Shown here piece after piece: positions 9,001 to 16,124 of a stretch of DNA of 26,064 nt (positions within the stretch are counted from its first letter, which is position 1; each line of letters opens with the position of its first letter). The stretch covers positions 1-26,064 of IMG/VR virus record IMGVR_UViG_3300046167_000159. One strand, written 5' to 3'. The DNA comes from a virus. A program made the position numbers and the translations under genes. A model generated the notes under the pieces. It ran no database searches. It was not told where the DNA came from and saw only the letters and a program-made list of their open reading frames with translations.

Positions 9001-9669
9001 AGTGTGGTAAGAAGTGCAGCTACACCACCAACGAATCCTGCAAATGTAACTCTTACTTCTACACCAATACCTTCAGGTACACACCTAGGAGATATACAGA
9101 ATCAGATACTATCAACAGGACAGCCTGCGATTTGTGATACAGGGTTCTTTAACTGTTACTCCTTTGGTAACGGTGTTGAAAGCTATAAGATTAGAGATAG
9201 CATATTAGGCAAGGACTTCAACCTAGGGAATAGAGTTACGTCTACACAGGCTCAAGACTACAGAGAAGTTAGAAGATTCGCTGACATTACCTATAGTGGT
9301 GTATACAGCGATGAGTCGAACGTAAACAAACTAAATGAGTTCAATGGAGGTCTATTGAATTTTAAGCCGTTAGAGGAGTCCTTTGGTCCTATACAGATAC
9401 TACACGGAAGAGAGAAGGATGTACTTACACTACAAGAGGATAAGATATCATACGTACTCACAGGTGCGAATATACTATCAGATGCCGGTGCAGGTAACCT
9501 ATTGCTGTCAGTACCTGAAGTTTTAGGAAATCAGATAGCAAGAGTTGAAGAGTTTGGTATAAGCCATAACCCTGAAAGCTTCTCGTCTTATGGTGACGAT
9601 AGATACTTCACAGACGCAAAGAGGGGTGTGGTATTAAAGCTAAGTGGCGCATCTATACAGTTCAGATAG
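6001..9669 (+). CDS. Tail nozzle ('stabilization'/muzzle) protein, main part (frame broken near 9661)
   Basis: This 1,222-residue frame starts MANLTRNFTQGKMNKMVDER followed by LIPDGQYVDALNVRMGST, the hallmark opening of the crAss-like stabilization or muzzle protein, comparable in place and role to P22 gp10 and T7 gp12, which form the tip of the short tail. The body is beta-rich with repeated Gly/Thr/Asp/Asn segments, consistent with propeller and inserted beta domains. Residues about 1060-1215 (FADITYSGVYSDESNVNKLN, LHGREKDVLTLQEDKISYVL) are especially conserved in the family. The frame stops at SIQFR, but the expected next motif (LGMRTWFRDLF) lies one frame over. Dropping one T at 9661-9662 and one C at 10427-10429 makes 6001-10586 one gene of 1,527 residues. 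Confidence 0.82.
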   Translation: MANLTRNFTQGKMNKMVDERLIPDGQYVDALNVRMGSTEGADIGVIENSKGNEVLTAIGVDGTKISPDAKCIGAFEDGALETIYWMIHDPNFIDSNTGKLDLIVSFNTNSSTVTYHVISKDDGGGVNTTLNFNEQYLFTGVNKVEDLLFFTDDYNPPRRINVKKNYPNPNVSGIDGFDYKDILVIKQPPLAAPGLEMQKTSTEETFLDERFICFGYRYRYEDEQYSATSQFTDPAFTPDAFLYSPESYLNEGVENIYDTALVTFNTGGPLVVGIDLLFKEANSPVIKIIEKLNKTKQGYADYQDVTYTFTNSKIFTILPEAEILRLYDNVPLLSKAQTTIGNRLMYGNYVEGYDLIDKNNSPVRFDFVASGLEESFEIDSVASTNVSTDYLIGGAQTIAGSAAQYDFSGFNLVEGSSITIIVEFNHNSFSGSATPTETNDGFTLQYTFNLVEDYASVYDWAQSAITTAQVGTSLPGGNIEPIATRDQGTTMTDLFNQLFKDDLDNTYFIYQSGITAIEQAIILESTVGSDEVTFRFPAVQYADDVNTPTVIVTEYFDIEVGSADYSKIGSGQSLHSNRGYEIGIIYMDEFNRATTALVSQYNTVHFSCAASDTANSILVNIPTTQVAPKWAKNYKYAIKPDRESYETIYSNIFFTDPSDQNTYFLLEGENSQKVTNGQRLIVKRDTSGPSSNCDYATVLEKASKSSDFIAVPSPLDPNVNLPIPSGVYMKMKASSFSVDQPVDSFIPGPCKTIVEKTQGNIPILDYNANLYGADPAIPGSSYTDYTVPSGSRISIDLTIERKGTTLVPCDKRIYTLSKDLTSSTNYTNLQTWFEGDNVINVLSQGDNDIGGGGPDFSFNYVGNTTPTTIPVDPAGVQIYVGFYRNTSTNQLQLLITGIPACGENKKKRSTITYCMPIVRADNIIVFESEPLDAAPDIWYESSKTFGLVTSDDICNVSVLNQDPNDLVYDYTDINGLPQQITVPSNPAPSGSPITFVAVCSSVVRSAATPPTNPANVTLTSTPIPSGTHLGDIQNQILSTGQPAICDTGFFNCYSFGNGVESYKIRDSILGKDFNLGNRVTSTQAQDYREVRRFADITYSGVYSDESNVNKLNEFNGGLLNFKPLEESFGPIQILHGREKDVLTLQEDKISYVLTGANILSDAGAGNLLLSVPEVLGNQIARVEEFGISHNPESFSSYGDDRYFTDAKRGVVLKLSGASIQFR

Positions 9670-10450
9670 ACTAGAAGTGATATCCACTCTGGGTATGCGT
9701 ACTTGGTTTAGAGACTTGTTCTTAGTACAATTTGAAACACAGAAGTTAGGTGGGTTCGATCCTTATATGAACGAGTATGTACTATCATCAAACCAAGACT
9801 TAGTACCAATGCCAAAGGCTTGCATAAACTGTGGTATATCTAAAGAACTTACAATAACTTCTACAGAGATATTTGATGAGTGCTTCGAGATGGGAAGTGG
9901 AGTTGGTGATGTTGATGTAAATTGGACTGTAGGTAAGATAACAGGTACGTTTGATGTGGACATAACTTACAATGGTGTAACTACAAGCCTTACCAATCAA
10001 ACTACAAGTGGTTCGCAGACAATAAATAAAAATGTTATAAACGCCACAGAGGTAAGCGTTACAATAACACCAACTGATATAGTTGAAATTACATTGGATG
10101 TTGAGTGTCCTGATGCTAAGGAGATAACTGTAATTGAAGTTATTGCCACAAGTGCAGATGACGCAACTCTTACATTCCATAGCGAGTATAGATATCAGGA
10201 CGGAACTTTTATTTCACCGCTTACATCAAGTCCTATTCAGTTTGCTGCAGGAACAACAGACCCTGTAGTTACTAGATACAATTCGTTAACTGGTATTCAG
10301 GGTCAAGGCTCTGTTCCTCCGGATGGTTCTAATGTAGTATTGGCATTTAATAAGTTTCAGTCAGACACTGCTAATTTTGACAATGCAAACAATTCATTTA
10401 GATACTTGAGAACAGCAACAAACTATCCCGAATACTGCAAGTTCGGTTAG
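9644..10450 (+). CDS. Tail nozzle protein, continuation (second frame)
   Basis: This frame continues the nozzle protein. After an unconserved stretch created by the overlap it reads LEVISTLGMRTWFRDLFLVQ and LGGFDPYMNEYVLSSNQDLV, which in relatives directly follow the DAKRGVVLKLSG motif at the end of the previous frame. The GTG at 9644 lies inside the preceding coding sequence and is unlikely to be used. The region after residue 70 is beta-rich, with Thr/Val repeats, and looks like one or two immunoglobulin-like or carbohydrate-contacting domains; that domain guess is weak. The frame ends at YPEYCKFG, again because of a one-base shift, in the CCC run at 10427-10429. Confidence 0.72.
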   Translation: MAHLYSSDRLEVISTLGMRTWFRDLFLVQFETQKLGGFDPYMNEYVLSSNQDLVPMPKACINCGISKELTITSTEIFDECFEMGSGVGDVDVNWTVGKITGTFDVDITYNGVTTSLTNQTTSGSQTINKNVINATEVSVTITPTDIVEITLDVECPDAKEITVIEVIATSADDATLTFHSEYRYQDGTFISPLTSSPIQFAAGTTDPVVTRYNSLTGIQGQGSVPPDGSNVVLAFNKFQSDTANFDNANNSFRYLRTATNYPEYCKFG

Positions 10451-10586
10451 TGATTTGATTGCAGCATCGACTGGAATAACACCTAACCTGTCGGGTCAGC
10501 CAGACTATATCAAGGCAACATTCACTATGCCTCCGGGTAACGATGGTGACTACCTGTACTTGATATGGGATTTGAGAAATCCATAA
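10427..10586 (+). CDS. Tail nozzle protein, C-terminal 52 residues (third frame)
   Basis: A short open stretch with no start codon of its own, read as NTASSVSDLIAASTGITPNL and ending in DGDYLYLIWDLRNP before TAA at 10584-10586. It fills the otherwise empty 148 bases between 10450 and the next gene, has coding character, and ends 12 bases before the next ATG. Deleting one C from CCC at 10427-10429 joins it smoothly to the previous frame (TNYPNTASS). The ending with a Tyr/Leu/Trp beta strand closed by a short polar tail is typical of a beta-sandwich domain. Confidence 0.65.
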
Positions 10587-10598
10587 ATAAAATAATAT

Positions 10599-11402
10599 AT
10601 GAGCCAAGTAGATACAAATACAGAATACACACTAACATATGATTCGGGAGTTAAGGGATTCCCTTCATTCTATTCTTACGTGCCAGATTTTATGATTGGT
10701 ATGAACAACTACTTCTATACCTTCAAGTCAGGAAATCTTTACAGGCACAATACCAATGATGTAAGAAATAACTTCTATGGCGATGACTACCCTTCAGTTT
10801 TGCAGTCTGTGTTTAACGCTCAACCACTTGAGAATAAGCTATTTAAGACCATTAACTTAGAGGGTGATGACGCTTGGTCAGCTACTTTGACTAGCGATCA
10901 GCAGGACTCAGGGTTCGTTGATTCAACTTGGTTTGAAAAGAAGGAGGGTGCTTTCTTTGCGTTTGTTAGAAACTCAGGAGATGTACCTGCAGGCGTAGAT
11001 GAGTATGCCCTTAGGTCATTGAATGGTTTAGGTACAAGTTCAGCTATAGGTGTCGTGGGTGGTGTAACTACTGTAGACTTTCCAACTACCCTGTACATAG
11101 GGAATATAATTAGCGTTGGTGATATGGTTTACTTTGGCAATCCTAATCCATTATTATTAGGTCAGGTAACAGAGGTCAATCAGAACTTGCCTGCAGGAAT
11201 AAACAACATAGTTGTAGACAATACCATAACAGGGGCGCAGCCTGCACCTACTCAGACGGAGTATATGCTGTATATAAAGAACGCTGTATCAGAGTCTCAC
11301 GGTATACTTGGACACTATGGCGTATTCACATTGACAAACAACAATACTGAGAAGGTAGAATTATTTGCCGCAGAGAGCGAAGTAATGAAATCTTTTCCTT
11401 AA
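10599..11402 (+). CDS. Conserved tail/virion structural protein (crAss-like)
   Basis: A 267-residue protein whose N-terminal half (KGFPSFYSYVPDFMIGMNNY, FYTFKSGNLYRHN, then SVFNAQPLENKLFKTINLEG) I recognise from memory as the conserved protein that follows the stabilization protein in crAss-like phages. Residues 95-140 (STWFEKKEGAFFAFVRNSGD) continue that pattern. The sequence is beta-rich without catalytic motifs, signal peptide or membrane helix. It starts at an ATG 12 bases after the nozzle protein behind the A/T-rich leader ATAAAATAATAT. A role at the tail tip or as a nozzle-associated subunit fits its position; the exact function is unknown to me. Confidence 0.72.
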   Translation: MSQVDTNTEYTLTYDSGVKGFPSFYSYVPDFMIGMNNYFYTFKSGNLYRHNTNDVRNNFYGDDYPSVLQSVFNAQPLENKLFKTINLEGDDAWSATLTSDQQDSGFVDSTWFEKKEGAFFAFVRNSGDVPAGVDEYALRSLNGLGTSSAIGVVGGVTTVDFPTTLYIGNIISVGDMVYFGNPNPLLLGQVTEVNQNLPAGINNIVVDNTITGAQPAPTQTEYMLYIKNAVSESHGILGHYGVFTLTNNNTEKVELFAAESEVMKSFP

Positions 11403-11408
11403 ATTTAC

Positions 11409-11416
11409 TATCTTTG
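11409..11416 (+). promoter_or_regulatory. Bacteroidota-type promoter -7 element (TATCTTTG)
   Basis: An exact copy of the octamer at 4099, placed seven bases after the preceding stop codon. It leaves 35 bases to the ATG at 11452, long enough for a short leader that includes AATAAATAATATATG. It probably starts the transcript for the internal-protein block. I could not find a TTTG at the usual -33 distance. Confidence 0.6.
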
Positions 11417-11451
11417 TTGTTAAGTGACGTTACATCAATAATAAATAATAT

Positions 11452-12513
11452 ATGATAGGGACAATAGCATCTATAGGAGGTTTAGCTTCAAAGGCTATAT
11501 CTACTGGAATATCTTTTACTCAGGCGGCAAAGCAGAAAAAGCTAATGGAGCAAGCAGAGATGGACGCTGACAAGGCAATGGCTGAGGCACGAGGGAAGCT
11601 TGAGATTAACTATGCCGAGCAAATGGCAATCAAGAAGGAAGCATACGACTTGGAAAGAGAAGCTATGTTGGTTCAAGGTGCTATGGCTACACAGGCAGGA
11701 GTTGAGAGTGAAAGAGGAGCAGCAGCAACAGCAGGAAGAATTTACGCAGGACAACAGGCAGGACAAGCAAAGATAAGAGGTGCAATGGCTGACGAGATGA
11801 CAAACATCGAGGCGGCAATACTTGAGGAAGAGTCAAGGCTTAGAGACTTGGGTGTAGGATTAGACTTAGAAGAGGTAGCAGGTGAGCAGTTAAAGGCAGC
11901 ACAGGCACAAGAAGCGATGCAAACAGCTAAGGCTCAAGGTATTAAAGGTGTTGTTAATGTAGTAGGTCAGGGTATAAATATGATTCCTCTATATCAACAA
12001 GATTTAGCAGCACAGCAGGCAGCGTTTGGAGAAGCAGCTAGACAAGGTGCTTTCGGAGATAAGACTGTAAACTATGCAGGAGCAGAAAGAAGTCTTTCAG
12101 ATATTCCTTTTGAGGCGATGAAAAGAGGTGAATTCAGAAGATTCAAGCGAGATGCAGGTAAACCTGCATTACTCGGATTACAAAACAATCCAGTATATAC
12201 GGATATATATAAGGGTTATATGCAAGGAACTATGCTTCCTAACCCGGCAGGTACAGCAGCGGCAACATCGCCACAAGTTAGCACACCAGTGCAAGCTATA
12301 TCTCCATTATACAATTCTTTATCAGGAGTAGGCGGATTGACTAATCCATTTTTAAATACAAGTCCAATGACTGGTATCAATCCAGGGCAGATAGGAGTAA
12401 GTGGTATTGGTCCTGGAACTACTAGACGACTAACAACACTACCAGGTACAAATTTATCAGGCGTGGGGGCTTTAACTAACCCATTTGGTTACGTAAACCC
12501 ATTCGGGTATTAA
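11452..12513 (+). CDS. Probable internal/ejected virion protein (Ala-rich, helical)
   Basis: This 353-residue protein opens with a Gly/Ala/Ile-rich segment (MIGTIASIGGLASKAISTGI) that could insert into membranes, followed by about 150 residues of continuous Ala/Glu/Gln helix with heptad-like spacing. That layout resembles the smallest ejection protein of podoviruses (T7 gp14-like), released through the tail into the host envelope. The last 70 residues are different: Pro/Gly/Asn-rich, with the 11-residue motif LSGVG(G/A)LTNPF at residues 290 and 335 and a final NPFGY-VNPFGY doublet. No enzymatic motif is seen. It follows its own promoter and is 11 bases from the next gene, so it leads the internal-protein operon. 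Confidence 0.62.
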   Translation: MIGTIASIGGLASKAISTGISFTQAAKQKKLMEQAEMDADKAMAEARGKLEINYAEQMAIKKEAYDLEREAMLVQGAMATQAGVESERGAAATAGRIYAGQQAGQAKIRGAMADEMTNIEAAILEEESRLRDLGVGLDLEEVAGEQLKAAQAQEAMQTAKAQGIKGVVNVVGQGINMIPLYQQDLAAQQAAFGEAARQGAFGDKTVNYAGAERSLSDIPFEAMKRGEFRRFKRDAGKPALLGLQNNPVYTDIYKGYMQGTMLPNPAGTAAATSPQVSTPVQAISPLYNSLSGVGGLTNPFLNTSPMTGINPGQIGVSGIGPGTTRRLTTLPGTNLSGVGALTNPFGYVNPFGY

Positions 12514-12524
12514 TAAAATAAATA

Positions 12525-14429
12525 ATGGCAACAGCATATAAGTACGTAGAAAGAGAGGCTGAGAATCAAATCAACTGGGCAGAGGTTGGAAGCAACTTCA
12601 GCAATATGTTGAAAGAAGAGGCTAGGGTTCGTGAAGAAAAGAAAGCAGCCATAGATGATGCTACAAGAGAGTATCAGAAGGTAGTAGCCAATGTACCTGT
12701 GGGTGAGGATGGTGAACTCAACAAGGTTGCATTAGCATTCGCTGATGACCTTCAGCAACAGATGCTGATGCAAGAGACACTACTCAAGTCAGGTCAACTT
12801 AAGCCTTCTCAGTATACACTTATGAGACAAAACTTAGTTGACGGAACCGATATAGGTTTTAGCCTATACCAAGAGTACAATGAGGAGTTCTCTAAGAAGA
12901 TGGCTTTGAATAACGATAATATTCCTTATGGAGAGCGTCTATCTAAGGTTACTCTTGAGATGATGGAAAACGTTGAGGGATTCTCAAACTTCAAGGGAGC
13001 AAGACTTGTGATTGACTCAGCAACAGGAAACGTAGCTGCTGCAAAGATGATTAAGGATCCTAATAATCCAGACGGACCACTTATACCGGATTCAAATCCT
13101 GCAAACTTAATGTCTGTATCAAACTTAAGAAACAGAATTAGAACAACAGTAACAAACTTTGACGTTGTAGGTGCTGCTGAAGATTGGACTAAGAACTTAA
13201 AGCCTGATGTTAGAGAGGCTATTACATCTATGGGTACAGGATATAAAGCAGGTACTATTGAAAAGATATCAACGTATGTACGAAAGGCAGGTGGATTAGA
13301 TGGTCTAACGGATGAGCAGATAGCTAAGAAGGCTGAGGAGTTAGGCGTTAGTGTTGATGACCTTAAGTCTATTAGTTTATTTGAAGAGGCAAGCGACAAG
13401 TGGGCAAAGAGCCAATTACAGGGTGGTACTTACAATGGTGCTTCTGTACTTTTGGATTTTAATAAATTCACTATGGACGGTGAGTTATATAGCACTACAT
13501 ATAACCCTGACGATTTATTGGATGAGAACGGAAATAGAAAGCAGAATATTCTTTTTGCGAAGACAGAGAACGGTAGAGTTGTATACGAATTGACTGAAGA
13601 GCAGGAAGCAAATGCAGAGAGAGCGTTAAAGACTCAGGCTCGTATGATGCTTAAGGAAGAGGGAACTGTTGAAACACGACAGATGATAGCAAAACCATCT
13701 ATTGCTGAACAAAAATATTGGACCGATAAAAAAACCAAGGAGGGAAGAGCAAAGTCATTAGCTAATTTACTTGCTGATTTGTACTATGGAGACGAAAACG
13801 AAATAGTATCTGCGGAGACAAATTTAGCAGGAGCAAATGATGGTATACAAAAAATAAGCAGAACACCGACAGGCGTTATAATTACTTATATGACAGGGGA
13901 TACGTCACCAGAACTTTCATTTAGAGATGTATCAGGTAATTTAAAAACTGTCGAAGACTTTATCGCAGGTGCTTACACATCCTTTGGTAGAGAAGGAGAA
14001 AATGCATTCGAAGGTCAAGACTATAAAGCTGTAATTAGAGGCGCAGGCATTAACAAATCAAGAAGATTTAATGATGAGACTAATGTTGAGAGAGGTATCA
14101 AAGTTGCTCAATCTACGTATGAAAAAGCTATAAGCAATATTAATGCTGTTGATTTTAAACCATACAAGAAATTAAAAACAGCAGACAAAAGAACGACTGA
14201 GATTCAATCAAAACTACCTGAACTCGGATTGACTGGTGTGAATGTTCGATATGACAGAGGTGCAGGAGGATATGTATTTAAAAAAGGAAAAGATACAATA
14301 GCAACATATGAAACATATGGACCAAGTATGATAAAAGGCTTAAAGGAGTTAGCTATAAATAGTCTAACAAAAAATAAAGCAGAAGTTATTAGTATAGGTG
14401 GAACAGGTGGAACAGGTGAATTAGATTAA
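12525..14429 (+). CDS. Probable cargo/internal virion protein, 634 residues
   Basis: A long, mostly helical soluble protein with alternating charged residues, beginning MATAYKYVEREAENQINWAE. Residues about 40-150 are strongly helical; residues about 300-360 and 440-510 contain short beta-rich segments (GVIITYMTGDTSPELSFRDV); residues 575-615 look like a small alpha/beta domain. It ends in a Gly-rich tail (SIGGTGGTGELD). Proteins of this size and position, before a giant polyvalent protein, are carried inside crAss-like virions as cargo in the tail or head. I recognise the general type but not a named family, and see no active-site motif. The start is the ATG 11 bases after the previous stop, with an AATAAAATAAATA leader. 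Confidence 0.6.
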   Translation: MATAYKYVEREAENQINWAEVGSNFSNMLKEEARVREEKKAAIDDATREYQKVVANVPVGEDGELNKVALAFADDLQQQMLMQETLLKSGQLKPSQYTLMRQNLVDGTDIGFSLYQEYNEEFSKKMALNNDNIPYGERLSKVTLEMMENVEGFSNFKGARLVIDSATGNVAAAKMIKDPNNPDGPLIPDSNPANLMSVSNLRNRIRTTVTNFDVVGAAEDWTKNLKPDVREAITSMGTGYKAGTIEKISTYVRKAGGLDGLTDEQIAKKAEELGVSVDDLKSISLFEEASDKWAKSQLQGGTYNGASVLLDFNKFTMDGELYSTTYNPDDLLDENGNRKQNILFAKTENGRVVYELTEEQEANAERALKTQARMMLKEEGTVETRQMIAKPSIAEQKYWTDKKTKEGRAKSLANLLADLYYGDENEIVSAETNLAGANDGIQKISRTPTGVIITYMTGDTSPELSFRDVSGNLKTVEDFIAGAYTSFGREGENAFEGQDYKAVIRGAGINKSRRFNDETNVERGIKVAQSTYEKAISNINAVDFKPYKKLKTADKRTTEIQSKLPELGLTGVNVRYDRGAGGYVFKKGKDTIATYETYGPSMIKGLKELAINSLTKNKAEVISIGGTGGTGELD

Positions 14430-14441
14430 TATAAATAAAAT

Positions 14442-16124
14442 ATGAACGAACTTCAAAAGCTATATGAACTACTTCGTAGGGAGGGTTACTACACAAAGTC
14501 TTACGGAGAGTTTGAGCAAAAGTACAACAACGATAACGCATACCGTGATAAGGTTTTTAGTGTAGCATCAAGAGATGGACACTACACAAAAAGTAAAGAT
14601 GAGTTTTTTCAGAAGTATGCAGTATCTCAGCCTGAAGTAACTGAAGCCACAGAGGAAGTAAAAAAAAAAGAGCCGACAGCACAGGAGCAGATGTCAGAAG
14701 CAATGGCTCCGAAGCAAGGTGGGTTGGACTTCGTATCGGAAGATTCTTCTTTGGATTTGTCTACGCAGCAAGGAAGCGATGAGGTAGAACCTGAGGACGA
14801 TATATATACATATCCTACAAGACCAGGAGCAAAATACAAGAGACAACCAGACGGAACGTTCTTGATAAATCTTGGAGAAAAAACTCAAAATAAATTTATA
14901 CCGATTGATGATCCATCAGGTCTTAGAACTCAGGCATTAGAAAAAGGAGCAGTTCCATTAGTTCCAGAACAAAAAAGTTATACAAAATCATCTCGTGATT
15001 ACGGGACTTGGTCTGAACTACCAAGTCAAATTGAAATAAAAAAAGAAATAAACTGGAAGATAGACAAGGAAGAAAAGGAAAAAGAACTAGACCAACTATT
15101 TGAATATTTTTTAGGAACAGAAGAAACTGATAAATCAATTGAAAGAAGAGAATCAGAAATAAAGAAAAGTAAAAATAAAGCAATAACTTCAGAAATTGAA
15201 AGCTTGTCTGAGTTTCAAAACAGACAGAAGTATAAAGAGATGGAAGTAACTCCAGAATCTTTAAGAGAAAAATTAACAAAAGAACTACTAGATAAAAAGT
15301 TAAAAGATGTAGTTACTGATCCTAAGGTTTCAAAGAAATTAGATCGCACGATTCTTGGATTAGACACTGAATCTGAACATTATAAAACAGTAGAAAGAAG
15401 AAAGAAGTCTGTATCTAAGATTAAGTCAGATATTGATGAAAGCTTTAAGCAGAATCAATATGAGTCTGAATTTGTACCAAAGTTTCGTAAACAACTTAAG
15501 TCTTTAGGTGGACCTGAATCAGAAATATTTCAGGTTGAAGAAGCAGAAGCAGGTTTTGACTACGTTAAAGTAAAAAATAAACTTACAGGTGAAACGGATT
15601 CATTTGATTTATCTACTTCTAAAGAGGGCAGAAAAGTCGAAGCCAAGAAACTAAAGTCATTTATTGAACTTGGTATAAAGTCATACGACAGAGACTTAGC
15701 AAGAAAAAAGTATGAAGAATTAATAATAAAATCAATTGAGAAGGACCCAAGTTTTGATGCTAAAGTGGCTAGAGACCTTAGAGAAAATCCTAAAAAATTA
15801 ACCGAACTGTTAAACGAAACTTCTTTCGACTATGATTTTCCACAATTGAATCCTGAGGAAAGAAATGATTTAATTGAGGCTAGGCAAGAATGGTTAGAAA
15901 ATAGCGATGAACTTGATAATATAGTAGCAGATGATGTAAGCCTTATGCCTACATACTATCAAAAAGAAAATCTATACAGAACAAAATCACTAATTAAAAA
16001 CAAGAAGAAATCAAATGATATTATAGAAGAAAGAATAAACGAACTTGAATCCGATATTCAATTTAATAAATTAGAATCAATTTTAGATCGTGAGCAAATT
16101 CCAGGGGGTGAAGCCTCAGGATGA
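14442..16124 (+). CDS. Giant polyvalent virion protein, N-terminal part (frame broken near 16106)
   Basis: The 560 residues start with two tandem copies of a short module: LRREGYYTKSYGEFEQKY at residues about 9-26 and SRDGHYTKSKDEFFQKY at about 42-58. From memory, this module caps the N-terminus of very large polyvalent proteins in phages and mobile elements of Bacteroidota. The rest is highly charged and helical, rich in Lys and Glu, with long coiled-coil stretches. The frame ends in IPGGEASG just after GGGGG at 16104-16108. Removing one G joins it as REQIPGVKPQDDIMLEKVTE to the next frame, giving one protein of about 2,948 residues (14442-23289). The lone stop in mid coiled coil and the absence of a leader for the next frame favour a single gene. 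Confidence 0.7.
   Translation: MNELQKLYELLRREGYYTKSYGEFEQKYNNDNAYRDKVFSVASRDGHYTKSKDEFFQKYAVSQPEVTEATEEVKKKEPTAQEQMSEAMAPKQGGLDFVSEDSSLDLSTQQGSDEVEPEDDIYTYPTRPGAKYKRQPDGTFLINLGEKTQNKFIPIDDPSGLRTQALEKGAVPLVPEQKSYTKSSRDYGTWSELPSQIEIKKEINWKIDKEEKEKELDQLFEYFLGTEETDKSIERRESEIKKSKNKAITSEIESLSEFQNRQKYKEMEVTPESLREKLTKELLDKKLKDVVTDPKVSKKLDRTILGLDTESEHYKTVERRKKSVSKIKSDIDESFKQNQYESEFVPKFRKQLKSLGGPESEIFQVEEAEAGFDYVKVKNKLTGETDSFDLSTSKEGRKVEAKKLKSFIELGIKSYDRDLARKKYEELIIKSIEKDPSFDAKVARDLRENPKKLTELLNETSFDYDFPQLNPEERNDLIEARQEWLENSDELDNIVADDVSLMPTYYQKENLYRTKSLIKNKKKSNDIIEERINELESDIQFNKLESILDREQIPGGEASG

Noticed and set aside
9800-10180. Antisense Cys/Tyr-rich open frame of 126 residues
   Set aside because: Composition is typical of a reversed beta-rich coding sequence; it overlaps the conserved nozzle protein.
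12926-13399. Antisense open frame of 157 residues
   Set aside because: It lies wholly inside the well-supported 634-residue plus-strand gene, lacks a leader and does not resemble any known protein.
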